Virus record (IMG/VR): IMGVR_UViG_3300025087_001783
Location: 1-57,089 of that record
Direction: 5' to 3' (one strand)
DNA length: 57,089 bases
Source of the DNA: a virus
The number at the start of each line of letters is the position of its first letter. Positions within the stretch are counted from its first letter, which is position 1. Positions 1 through 7,775 of the stretch are shown here, piece by piece. A model generated the notes under the pieces. That model worked only from the letters and a program-made list of their open reading frames with translations, had not been told where the DNA came from and did not search any database. Position numbers and translations under genes: made by a program.

Positions 1-3000
1 GGAAATCGTGTTATAACACCTGACGATCCTGTTGTGCCGGATGAAGTTTATCATATGACAACCAATTTGTCAGGTATTAGAAAATCAGGAGAAATTAGTG
101 CACGCGGCAAAGGTGGGTTGGGCGGTGATCAGCACGACCAGATTGTGTCAATGACTGTCAATCGTGACGTTGCTGAGCAGTTGGTTGAAGACACGCGCAT
201 GTTATCAACGTTGGCTCACAAGTATGTCCCAACAGGTTATAAGCTCGATTGGTCTGGTAAGGATGGTCCAGTTGATGTCGGACCAATAAAATGGAAATCT
301 CCTGAACATGGAGAATGGTCAAAAGCACTTGTTGCGGATTTGAATGCTCAAGCTGTCAAAGAAGGTTGGGAATTTACGATAGATCATGAGATGCAGTTGC
401 GGGAATATGGCTTCAATGATTGGCAGCGCATGTATTTTACGCAACGTGAGCATAGAGCTAATATTCGTAATCCATTGTTTTACGGTGCAGAAGGATTGGT
501 AAGCATTAATCCTGGAAATATTGGTTACGTTACAATTCCAAGGAACAATTTGCGTACAGGCGCGTTATTGATGGATTTTGATGTTCCTGGCCCAAATGCC
601 AGCCAGTGGGAACGTGAAAATCTTTTGTATGAAATTAGGTTATATGGTGACGTGCCATTGGTTGGTGCAACGTATTACAAGGAAAAGCACACCACAGCAA
701 TCATTGCATTTGATTGTAATGATGCTGCAATCATGGATTTGTGTAAGCATCTGCCAAGCGATCACGTGGATGACTTCCACATCACCCTGGCGTTTATTGG
801 TGATGTTGCTAATATTGATGTTGAAGCACTGAAGAACAAGTTGGAAGCATTTGCTGAACAGCAAGCACCTGTAGACGGCAAATTCAACGGATATGCCTTG
901 TTTGAAGACACAGGGGATGGCATGCCATTGGTGCTGTTGTATGACAGTCCGCAGTTGCCATTTCTCAGGCAGGCCTTGCGTGAGCAGTTCGGTGATTTGA
1001 TACCGGAGCAGGATCACGGATTTACTCCGCACTGCACGTTGTCATATGTTCAGCAACCGTACGAGCTGGATTTACAAGCATTTGACAAAATGTTTGACAA
1101 GATATCCTTGTGGGTTGGCGAGGAGCATTTTGACTATCCGTTGACAGGTAATGTTGTTGAGAAGGGTGGACCAGGTTCTGGCAATAAAGGTCATGCTGGC
1201 AGACCTGGGAAAGTAGGTGGCTCATTGCCATCAGGTGCTGTGACAGTTGGCTATCATAGGACATCATTAAACGCTGCTGATGCAATTCGTGCAAATGGTT
1301 TTTCTTTGGATTATTTTGGCAAAGGTGGTGGTTTTGGTGTTGTTGAAGAACCTGCAGGCATTTTTATTTCTCCAGAAGGCACACAAGGTGATTTTGAGCG
1401 GGAAGTGAATGAACGCGGCTTGGGATTTTCTGACGTCATAAAGGTTGCTGTACAAGACAATAAAGTTTGGCGTCCTGATAAGAAGCAGATGCGTGATGAG
1501 TTTGAAAAAGTCAGACATGCGTATTTGAAGACTAAATTTAATATCAGTGACGAGATTACGTCTTTATTGGAGCGTGGTGCATGGCGTGATATGAAGCGTT
1601 TGGTTGGCGAAGAAGAGTATGCAAATAAGTACAAGAAAATTTTTATGGATTATATTGATACATTGATGGAAGTTGATATCAAGAAAGCTTTTTCTAGTCA
1701 TATAATGCGCATGGGGTACACAGCAGTTGAATGGGAAGAGCCATTGTATCATGTCAGGCAAATGGTTGTACTTGATCCTAGTGCAATTACGATAATTAAG
1801 GATCATGTTGAGAAGGGTGGCGCTGGATCAGGGAATTACGGGCACAGCGGCAGGCCAGGGAAAGTGGGGGGATCAGCAAGTTCTAGTGCATATGATATAA
1901 GTGCTGAAGAGATTGGTATCGTGTATCATGGTGGGAAGTCAAAAGTTCGTGAAGTTGATCCTGAGCTTGTAAATACACGTGATTATGGATATTATGGCGA
2001 AGGATTTTATGTAACAACTGGCAGGGACTATGCAAAGACTTATGGCAGAACGATTTCTGAGTTTAGATTTGCTGACGATACGAAAATTTTACGTTCGGAA
2101 TTGCATGCCAAGAACGCGCATGCTGATCTTGTACGAGACGTTCTTGCCAGGGAATACGAAGTTGCATACCCAAGAATAAAAGGTAATCCAACAAAAGAAG
2201 CCAATTTTGCTGCATATCTTGAAGATGTAAAAGAAAGTCCTGTAGAATGGGCGCGTGTAGTGTATGCGTTTGGTAAGGCAAAAGGTTATGATGTAATCAT
2301 GCATTCAGGTGGGGAAATTGTTGTATTGAATTATGACAAGCTGCAATTTTTGAAAGAGTATGTTGTTGAAAAGCAGCTGCCAATTGACGATGCGAGCAAA
2401 GCTGTGTTATTGGAAATCCGTAAGAACATGTTCAACGACTTGGCAGATAACCTTGCTGATAGAGTATTTACAGGGGATATGACGGTTGGAGCATGGGAAG
2501 AGGCAATGCGTAAGGCAGTCAGGGAGCTGCACGCATCAGCAGCAGCGATTGCCAAAGGTGGTTGGGATCAGATGACGCCACAGGATTGGGGTCGTTTGGG
2601 ACCACAAATGAAGGAGCAGTATCGTTATTTGCATGGTTTTGCTGAGAAAATTGCTGAAAACAGGGACACAATTAGTATTGAGGCAATCAAGGCGCGTGCG
2701 CATATGTACGGTGAAGCAGCCGGCAACACAGCGGCAATCATTGAGGCAGGGGAGTTTGCTGGTGGAACGGAGCGACAGCCTGGCAGGTTCAAAGGATTAC
2801 CATTCATGCCGAAAGACGGCAGCACGGAATGTTTTTTCTGGGCTGACAAGGTTCGAGTATATACGCGCGAGAGAGGGTATGTGCGATTGGCGTCTATATT
2901 AGTTGGTGAGCATGTGTTGACACATAAAGGTCGTTTCAAAGAAGTGTTGACTAATGATTGTAAAGCTGTTAAGGATGTAAATTCTGTTGAAATAGAAGTC

Positions 3001-3756
3001 ATGATAGGCACTAAGTTGCACAAGTTGTGCACTACGCCAGATCATAGATTCTTAGGTGCTGATGGTAAATGGATATACGCGGCAAATTTGAAAGTGGGCG
3101 GCAATCTTGCTAGACTTGGTATGCAGTGTAAGAATGATGCGTGTGATGATGTGACACATCTTCCAAAAGATGGGAAAATGCACTATTGTTCAATGAGTTG
3201 TTCATGTATTGGTGAACGTAAGTATGAAAAAGCGCACGAAAAGGCCAGAGAAATTGAGGTTGATGGTGGTTATTGGCATGGTTCTCCAGAGCGTCAACGT
3301 AGTGATGAAATTCGTGATAATGCCATAATTGAGCAAAAAGATTATGACATATATAGGTTTGATGCATGGGATGTTGTAAAGGATAAGGATTTTATTAAAG
3401 ATCAACTTGTTAGAGCTTTTGCTAATCATGATGGCAAATATATTGCGGTTGGTGATGCAGAGATTATTAGCATAAAAAGAGTTGTAAGATCAGGCACAGT
3501 TAGATGCTTGACAGTAGAAGATGACGAATCTTTTGCAGTAACTGATGGCATAATCAGCCATAATTGCCTGATGTACTGCAAGTGTTACTGGGAACTTGCT
3601 GAAATTAGCAGAAGCAAAACCGCAAAAGTCATCCAAGCTGTGTGGAAACTGTCTCCTGCTGAGCACTGTCAAACCTGTTTGGATCGCAGAAACTATACGG
3701 TGGCGTTGACGGTGCCCTTGGATACAATTGTGCCAGCAACGATAGGTGGATATTGA
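1..3756 (+). CDS. Minor head (Mu gpF-like) protein with ADP-ribosyltransferase-like, 2H phosphoesterase and intein modules; 5' partial
   Basis: The frame is open from base 1, so the true start lies upstream. GTG at 34 is only the first in-window start; residues below count from it. In order: an ART-like segment (about 5-190, beginning VYHMTT); a 2H phosphoesterase domain with HITL (H249) and HCTL (H333); a Gly-rich tag; a second ART-like segment (about 405-590, GYHRTS, GIFISPE); a second tag; a third ART-like segment (about 625-780, VYHGGK, YGEGFYVTT, similar to DUF3990); then a gpF-like head-morphogenesis domain (about 790-932) interrupted by an intein and resuming with CLMYCKCYWEL and AEHCQTCL. 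gpF-like proteins sit in the capsid near the portal, so the enzyme domains may travel inside the virion and be delivered with DNA, as T4 Alt is. The head domain and intein are clear. ART assignments rest on short motifs and fold pattern only. Confidence 0.8.
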   Translation, partial: GNRVITPDDPVVPDEVYHMTTNLSGIRKSGEISARGKGGLGGDQHDQIVSMTVNRDVAEQLVEDTRMLSTLAHKYVPTGYKLDWSGKDGPVDVGPIKWKSPEHGEWSKALVADLNAQAVKEGWEFTIDHEMQLREYGFNDWQRMYFTQREHRANIRNPLFYGAEGLVSINPGNIGYVTIPRNNLRTGALLMDFDVPGPNASQWERENLLYEIRLYGDVPLVGATYYKEKHTTAIIAFDCNDAAIMDLCKHLPSDHVDDFHITLAFIGDVANIDVEALKNKLEAFAEQQAPVDGKFNGYALFEDTGDGMPLVLLYDSPQLPFLRQALREQFGDLIPEQDHGFTPHCTLSYVQQPYELDLQAFDKMFDKISLWVGEEHFDYPLTGNVVEKGGPGSGNKGHAGRPGKVGGSLPSGAVTVGYHRTSLNAADAIRANGFSLDYFGKGGGFGVVEEPAGIFISPEGTQGDFEREVNERGLGFSDVIKVAVQDNKVWRPDKKQMRDEFEKVRHAYLKTKFNISDEITSLLERGAWRDMKRLVGEEEYANKYKKIFMDYIDTLMEVDIKKAFSSHIMRMGYTAVEWEEPLYHVRQMVVLDPSAITIIKDHVEKGGAGSGNYGHSGRPGKVGGSASSSAYDISAEEIGIVYHGGKSKVREVDPELVNTRDYGYYGEGFYVTTGRDYAKTYGRTISEFRFADDTKILRSELHAKNAHADLVRDVLAREYEVAYPRIKGNPTKEANFAAYLEDVKESPVEWARVVYAFGKAKGYDVIMHSGGEIVVLNYDKLQFLKEYVVEKQLPIDDASKAVLLEIRKNMFNDLADNLADRVFTGDMTVGAWEEAMRKAVRELHASAAAIAKGGWDQMTPQDWGRLGPQMKEQYRYLHGFAEKIAENRDTISIEAIKARAHMYGEAAGNTAAIIEAGEFAGGTERQPGRFKGLPFMPKDGSTECFFWADKVRVYTRERGYVRLASILVGEHVLTHKGRFKEVLTNDCKAVKDVNSVEIEVMIGTKLHKLCTTPDHRFLGADGKWIYAANLKVGGNLARLGMQCKNDACDDVTHLPKDGKMHYCSMSCSCIGERKYEKAHEKAREIEVDGGYWHGSPERQRSDEIRDNAIIEQKDYDIYRFDAWDVVKDKDFIKDQLVRAFANHDGKYIAVGDAEIISIKRVVRSGTVRCLTVEDDESFAVTDGIISHNCLMYCKCYWELAEISRSKTAKVIQAVWKLSPAEHCQTCLDRRNYTVALTVPLDTIVPATIGGY
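1162..1224 (+). repeat. Gly-rich tag, copy 1 (minor head protein)
   Basis: This 21-codon motif follows the pattern KGGxGSGNxGHxGRPGKxGGS. It separates the 2H domain from the second ART-like domain. The same motif recurs at 1813, 20844 and 21689 with identical length, so it is a reused protein module and not random Gly-rich sequence. Confidence 0.9.
1813..1875 (+). repeat. Gly-rich tag, copy 2 (minor head protein)
   Basis: This is the second copy of the 21-residue KGGxGSGNxGHxGRPGKxGGS motif, preceded by VEK as in copy 1. It sits between the second and third ART-like domains. Its position at a domain boundary suggests a linker, targeting or processing element. Confidence 0.9.
2830..3564 (+). 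mobile_element. Intein (245 aa) with an embedded EDxHD/Vsr-like homing endonuclease candidate
   Basis: The intein starts at Cys (codon 2830) after DGSTE and ends with SHN (Asn codon 3562) before Cys+1 at 3565. The visible protein-splicing blocks are the N-terminal block (VYTRERGYVRLASILVGEHV), block B TPDHRF, block F LTVEDDESFAV and block G ISHN|C. Removing it rejoins the host protein as DGSTE-CLMYCKCYW. Between the splicing halves is a segment with EVDGGYWHG (D1077, H1082 in GTG numbering) followed by SDEIRDNAI and YDIYRF. That order resembles Vsr/EDxHD-type homing nucleases and not LAGLIDADG. A cysteine pair set lies before it (CKNDAC, CSMSCSC). The splicing assignment is firm; the nuclease type is inferred. 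Confidence 0.9.
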
Positions 3757-3777
3757 GATTTTGCATTTAATTTTTAT

Positions 3778-3812
3778 AACTGGATGCCATTATGGCATCC
3801 AGTTTTGTTTTA
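3778..3812 (+). terminator. Rho-independent terminator after the minor head gene
   Basis: A perfect 12-bp stem (3778-3789 with 3793-3804) with a 3-nt loop is followed by a T-rich run (ttttgtttt). It lies 22 bases after the stop of the minor head gene and immediately before the late promoter, so it separates two transcription units. Confidence 0.9.
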
Positions 3813-3815
3813 ATC

Positions 3816-3834
3816 AAAGTATATATATTATATT
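3816..3834 (+). promoter_or_regulatory. Candidate late promoter, copy 1
   Basis: AAAGTATATATATTATATT is followed directly by CGGAGG and the protease/scaffold start. The same string recurs at 45855-45874 in front of the tail operon. Two near-identical AT-rich boxes before the two late structural operons, with no other role visible, fit a promoter read by the phage sigma factor encoded at 45137. The start site is not known. Confidence 0.65.
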
Positions 3835-3846
3835 CGGAGGATTTGT

Positions 3847-5220
3847 ATGCCTTGGCATAAGCAAACGCGCGGTGATGAGATTTGTGTTACAGATAAGAGT
3901 GGCAAGCAGTTGCATTGCTATCCTAACACACCTGCAGGTGAGAAGCGCGCTGATAAGTACATTGCCGCGTTGTATGCCAATGCTGGTGAGGAAGTCAAAG
4001 AGGTTGGCGAGGGCGTCTTTATTGAAAAAGAAAAGGATGGTCGTTACAGGATCATAGCAGTATCAACAGCACAGCTGAAGGACAGGGATGGAGAAACCTT
4101 TGACGTTGGTGCCATGGACTACGATATTGCTACTGCTGAAACGACTGGTGAGTATCCTGAATTTCGTGTTTTTCATCGCAAAAATCTAGGTATCGGTAAA
4201 GTTGAGAAGATGCGCCGCGTTGGCATTTTTGCGGTTGATGAGGGGCACAGCTACACTGACCCATTTTCATTACAGGTTTGTGAGAAGATGCTCTCCAACA
4301 ATGATGGCAAGTGGAGAGTATCGCGAGGATTTTATGCGCTGGAAGTCAGTGGCGGCTGTCCGCATTGTAATGAAAATTTGCTTGTAGAAAAGCAAAATAT
4401 GGTTGTAGGTTTTCTGTGCCCAACTTGCAAGACGTACCACCCACAGTACAAGGGAGTGCTCAAAGACGTGCACTTTCGTAAGACCAGAACGTTTGATGTG
4501 TCGGTGACAGATGTTCCCTGCGTCCCATACACAGGCGTTACTGCAATGAAGGATTTACCAACAACTGATCTGGAGGATGACATGGCATTAACTAAGAAGG
4601 ATTTGGAGAAAAAGCTGCGGGACGCAGGTGTATCCAAGGAAGCTATTGATGAGCGTCTTGGAAGCCTGACCGACGCGCAGCTGAAGGAGTTTAGCGACAT
4701 CCCATTTGCGCAGGTGCTCAAAGAGCTGGATGTGGAAACTCCCGAGAGCGACGAGCCGGAGGCAGTCGATCTTGACGAGATGCTGAAGGAAATTGCAGCT
4801 ATTGTTCGCAAAGAGGTTGAAGAGGCAGTTGAGGAAAAGCTGCGCACCGTGCTGGATGGCCTGGAGCTGAACGTTCCTGACATCGAGATCCCGGAGATGA
4901 AAGAGCTTGCCAAGATTGTAGAACTGGCTGCGGAAATCACAGAGCTTAAGGAAGCTGTCGAGGCATTGGCTCGTACTGATCAGGAGCGCCTGAAGGAGCT
5001 TATGTCTGACATGCCTCGAAATGGAAAACTGCGCGTGGCACGCTTCAAGGCCAAGAAACCTCCCATGGAGGACGAAGAGGAAGACGAAGAAGATGAAGAA
5101 AGCGAAGAAGAAATGCCCATGGCCCTGCGCAAAAAGCAGCATGATGCTGGAATGCGCATTATCGGCGCAGATGGCTTCAGTGCAGCCAGCATGACCGAAT
5201 TTATCTCGGGAGGTAAGTAA
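3847..5220 (+). CDS. Prohead protease with C-terminal scaffold (fusion/nested)
   Basis: A 457-aa protein just upstream of the capsid gene. The N-terminal part resembles HK97-type prohead serine proteases: FRVFHRKNLGIGKVE with candidate catalytic His110, WRVSRGF with candidate Ser159, and FDVSVTDVPCVP near the end of the fold. An inserted zinc-ribbon-like segment (CPHC ... CPTC, about 176-200) is unusual. The C-terminal half (about 246 on) is charged, helical and acidic, with a run of Glu/Asp near 405-425, as expected of scaffold. ATG 3847 is preceded by CGGAGG at the right distance. The protease would mature the capsid and probably degrade the scaffold. Catalytic residues are inferred from motif pattern. 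Confidence 0.75.
   Translation: MPWHKQTRGDEICVTDKSGKQLHCYPNTPAGEKRADKYIAALYANAGEEVKEVGEGVFIEKEKDGRYRIIAVSTAQLKDRDGETFDVGAMDYDIATAETTGEYPEFRVFHRKNLGIGKVEKMRRVGIFAVDEGHSYTDPFSLQVCEKMLSNNDGKWRVSRGFYALEVSGGCPHCNENLLVEKQNMVVGFLCPTCKTYHPQYKGVLKDVHFRKTRTFDVSVTDVPCVPYTGVTAMKDLPTTDLEDDMALTKKDLEKKLRDAGVSKEAIDERLGSLTDAQLKEFSDIPFAQVLKELDVETPESDEPEAVDLDEMLKEIAAIVRKEVEEAVEEKLRTVLDGLELNVPDIEIPEMKELAKIVELAAEITELKEAVEALARTDQERLKELMSDMPRNGKLRVARFKAKKPPMEDEEEDEEDEESEEEMPMALRKKQHDAGMRIIGADGFSAASMTEFISGGK
4582..5220 (+). CDS. Nested capsid scaffold protein (internal in-frame start)
   Basis: An in-frame ATG at 4582 (MALTKKDLEKKL) has a strong Shine-Dalgarno GGAGG at 4572-4576, five bases upstream, inside the protease gene. 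Translation from here gives a 212-aa product with only the helical, acidic scaffold region. This is the arrangement of lambda C/Nu3, where the scaffold is made in excess from an internal start. The internal RBS and domain boundary are seen directly; separate expression is inferred. Confidence 0.7.
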   Translation: MALTKKDLEKKLRDAGVSKEAIDERLGSLTDAQLKEFSDIPFAQVLKELDVETPESDEPEAVDLDEMLKEIAAIVRKEVEEAVEEKLRTVLDGLELNVPDIEIPEMKELAKIVELAAEITELKEAVEALARTDQERLKELMSDMPRNGKLRVARFKAKKPPMEDEEEDEEDEESEEEMPMALRKKQHDAGMRIIGADGFSAASMTEFISGGK

Positions 5221-5222
5221 CA

Positions 5223-6719
5223 ATGGCTAAAATCCATCGCACTAACAAAAGTCCGTTGATGGGTATTTTCGACGGCATCCGCAGCGACCCTGATGAGCTG
5301 GCACGGTTTGGCGCTGCAATTGGCCTCGGTATTGCGCAGGCGCAGAATGTTGAGCGTGGGCGCATGCTGCCGATGTTCAAAGAGTCTCAGGGTGATATGG
5401 TCCCCAAGACCTATAGCATCTATGGTCGTTACAGCATCTTCGATCCGTGTAGCCCTGGGGACGTGTTTGGGTTGCAGGTGCAGACGGTTGGCCTGATGCC
5501 TTGGCTTGGATGGCGTCCGAATCGGTTCTACCGTCGGCGCGTGGATTTCATTCCTTGGTATGGTCCTGAGGGCACTGTGGCATGTAACAGCACTACTGGT
5601 GCTGGCAATCCATGCGATGACCCCAAGGGATGGGAGTATGGAGTTTGTGGTTATGACCTGGTGCATACCAGCTGGTACCATCGTGCTGGTGATCCCCTCA
5701 ATCCGCACACTATCACTCAGGATCGCTGCGAGACCACGCCGCGCTATCGCCTGAATGGTATGATGATCGCAGATGATGTTGAGTGGCAGATGAATGGTAT
5801 CATGAACGTTCTGCAGCAGGACCTGCGCCGCGACATGATCCACGGCAATCACGACAATGCCTATCAGATGGACGGCCTGGAAAACCTGGTGGTGACTGGG
5901 TACACTAATGATAATGGCACTACATGCCCGCAGATTGACAGCGCTGTTATTGATTGGGCACATGACGATCTGGATGGCGACGTCAACGGGTATGGCAATT
6001 TCTTCAACTACCTGGATGAGCTGGTCACTGAGATCGAGTATCGCGCCAGCGCCATCGGCACCATTGCCGAAACGGACATGGTGTTGCTGACCAGTCGGTT
6101 CATGGCAACCTGTCTGCTGGATGCTTATGCTTGCTACACCACTTGCGGTGTGACGTCTGACAATGACGTTACTGACCAGGCTCTCCGAGGTCAGCAGCGC
6201 GCGGCACGCATGGCGCTGAATGCTGGACCGCTGTATGACGGTGCTTCTGCAGTCGGATATCTGCCGCTGAAGAGCGGTCGGCGCGTCCCGATCATCGTTG
6301 ACGATGCCCTGGATATTGACAAATTCAATACCACATACTGCACTGACATCTACCTGCTGGTCCGCAGGATTGGCAGCATCGACGTGCTGTATGGCGAGTA
6401 TTTGGATCTGCGTGTGTACGAGAGCCGTGTGCGCGCCAAGTTCCCGGACTTCACCGTTCGGGCTGACGCTGCTGGGCGGTTTGTTACCAAAGGCAAAGAG
6501 GACAACTGGTGCTTGCAGCTTCAGATGGGCACCAGCCCTGAAATCTACATTGCTGCTCCTTGGGCACAGGCTCGATTCCAGGATGTCTGCTGCGCACGCC
6601 AGCGCCAGCCTCTGACTGGTGATCCGTTCCTGCCTAACAAGTACTATATGCCTGGTGGCAAGCCGGTACACTCTGCGTGGTTTGACGTTCCTGAAGGCAA
6701 CGATCAGACTGGTCTGTAG
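5223..6719 (+). CDS. Major capsid protein (by position)
   Basis: A 498-aa protein starting 3 bases after the scaffold stop, with an SD (GGGAGG) inside the end of the scaffold gene. It is followed by a strong terminator, as expected of an abundant product. I do not recognise a specific fold motif; the call rests on order (protease-scaffold-capsid), size and the terminator. It is unusually rich in cysteine (about fourteen, e.g. DPCS, NPCDD, TCPQ, YACYTTCG, DVCCAR), which is rare for HK97-fold capsids and could mean disulfide or metal stabilisation. An alternative is a highly expressed decoration protein, but no other capsid candidate is nearby. Confidence 0.72.
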   Translation: MAKIHRTNKSPLMGIFDGIRSDPDELARFGAAIGLGIAQAQNVERGRMLPMFKESQGDMVPKTYSIYGRYSIFDPCSPGDVFGLQVQTVGLMPWLGWRPNRFYRRRVDFIPWYGPEGTVACNSTTGAGNPCDDPKGWEYGVCGYDLVHTSWYHRAGDPLNPHTITQDRCETTPRYRLNGMMIADDVEWQMNGIMNVLQQDLRRDMIHGNHDNAYQMDGLENLVVTGYTNDNGTTCPQIDSAVIDWAHDDLDGDVNGYGNFFNYLDELVTEIEYRASAIGTIAETDMVLLTSRFMATCLLDAYACYTTCGVTSDNDVTDQALRGQQRAARMALNAGPLYDGASAVGYLPLKSGRRVPIIVDDALDIDKFNTTYCTDIYLLVRRIGSIDVLYGEYLDLRVYESRVRAKFPDFTVRADAAGRFVTKGKEDNWCLQLQMGTSPEIYIAAPWAQARFQDVCCARQRQPLTGDPFLPNKYYMPGGKPVHSAWFDVPEGNDQTGL

Positions 6720-6764
6720 TATCGGGTTGATGAGGGTTGTCTCATCTTCCACCCTCCTTTCCTT

Positions 6765-6805
6765 GGGCACAGGGTCTAATAAACCCTGTGCCCTGAATTT
6801 ATTTT
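6765..6805 (+). terminator. Rho-independent terminator after the capsid gene
   Basis: A perfect 11-bp stem (gggcacagggt 6765-6775 with accctgtgccc 6783-6793), a 7-nt loop and a T-rich tail (tgaatttatttt). It lies 46 bases after the capsid stop and ends the late head transcript before the glycan cassette. Confidence 0.88.
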
Positions 6806-6809
6806 CTGA

Positions 6810-6824
6810 CAAGTTTAGTATAAT
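6810..6824 (+). promoter_or_regulatory. Candidate promoter, CAAGTTTAGTATAAT type
   Basis: CAAGTTTAGTATAAT contains a perfect -10 hexamer and lies between the capsid terminator and the glycan cassette. The identical 15-mer occurs at 39511. No clear -35 hexamer is seen at 17 bases, so the upstream CAAGTTTAG part may itself be the recognised element. Confidence 0.65.
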
Positions 6825-6849
6825 GGTGGTATCGAAGCCATCGCGACAA

Positions 6850-6906
6850 CAGGTTGCCTGTAATACTGCGAGTCCTAGCGGAGTCCCGAAAGTGACAGGC
6901 AACCTG
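6850..6906 (+). promoter_or_regulatory. Structured 5' leader with a perfect 12-bp stem
   Basis: caggttgcctgt (6850-6861) pairs perfectly with acaggcaacctg (6895-6906) around a 33-nt apical region. It starts about 25 bases after the TATAAT and ends 23 bases before the first cassette gene, so it is in the mRNA leader. There is no U-tract, so it is unlikely to be a terminator. It may protect the transcript or control translation. No known riboswitch was recognised. Confidence 0.7.
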
Positions 6907-6929
6907 CCTCTTAATACCTGTGTATCCAT

Positions 6930-7775
6930 ATGACAATCATTTTTGCAAAAACACGTTGGCCTTATGACAGCTATCAGGATCTGTGGAAGCTGGTAGAGTT
7001 GTCTGGTTTTCCTGTTTGCTTTGTGGATGAGATGGACATTTTTAACCAGGAGCATACTTATGTCACAGCACCGTTCAATGGCGAGTTGCTGGACTTCATG
7101 AACGATTACAGGCGCAATAACAAGCGCGCTGAAATCGTACTGTGGAATCTGGAGCGTCCTGGTGGCTCAGGTACAATTGAGGAGTACATACGATCCAATA
7201 CAGAGCATATCCATAATGGGCATATCAGCAGGGTCATTGTATCGGACAAACAGCTGGCGCGTGACACAGGCTTCCAGTACGTGACTTTGGGATCGCATCC
7301 TGACCTCGGATCTCCGATTTTCATTCAGGATAAGGCATATGACGTCATACACCTGATGTGTTATAGCAATCGCAGAGGGCCATGGTTCAGCTATCCTGGA
7401 AATGAGTGGCACGCGTTGCAGTATGAGAATGACGTCATAAAAATCGCTCCGAATTGCTGGGGAGAGGAGCGACACAAAGCTCTACAGCAGTCCAGGTTTA
7501 TGCTAAGCATTCACCAGGACGATTTTATGTATATTGAACCATTGCGCCTTACATTGGCAGCTGCCTACGGATTACCAATAATTTCAGAAGAATGTGCGGA
7601 CTATTTCCCATACACGGATTGTGCAAAGACCAGTAATGCGGATGCATTGAAGAATGTTGCGCGATTAGTGAAGGAATATCTGCGTGACGATCACTGGTAT
7701 TTCCAGGGATTGAGGTTGCGAACGTTGATGACAGAAGAGTTTACATTTAGGAGATGCTTGGAGGAGATGCTATGA
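6930..7775 (+). CDS. Glycosyltransferase (GT-B, CgeB/GT1-like)
   Basis: A 281-aa protein, first gene of the glycan cassette. The C-terminal half has the hallmark of family 1/4-like transferases: a stretch reading EPLRLTLAAAYGLPIISEE followed by ADYFPY, where a Glu-containing loop normally binds the nucleotide sugar, then an LRDDHWYFQGLRLR segment typical of the last helices of CgeB-like enzymes. It would transfer a sugar from a nucleotide donor to an unknown acceptor. The N-terminal half is not distinctive. Its stop overlaps the next start (ATGA). The acceptor could be a virion protein or a host glycan. Confidence 0.55.
   Translation: MTIIFAKTRWPYDSYQDLWKLVELSGFPVCFVDEMDIFNQEHTYVTAPFNGELLDFMNDYRRNNKRAEIVLWNLERPGGSGTIEEYIRSNTEHIHNGHISRVIVSDKQLARDTGFQYVTLGSHPDLGSPIFIQDKAYDVIHLMCYSNRRGPWFSYPGNEWHALQYENDVIKIAPNCWGEERHKALQQSRFMLSIHQDDFMYIEPLRLTLAAAYGLPIISEECADYFPYTDCAKTSNADALKNVARLVKEYLRDDHWYFQGLRLRTLMTEEFTFRRCLEEML

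Noticed and set aside
6850-6906. Hammerhead or other self-cleaving ribozyme
   Set aside because: GAAA and a closing stem are present, but the required CUGANGA core and a third stem are not, so the call does not hold by eye.
4980-7055. A 691-codon open frame on the minus strand across the capsid gene
   Set aside because: It runs antisense through the scaffold end, the capsid gene, a terminator and a promoter. It has no RBS and its composition mirrors the capsid codons. It is a shadow of the + strand genes.
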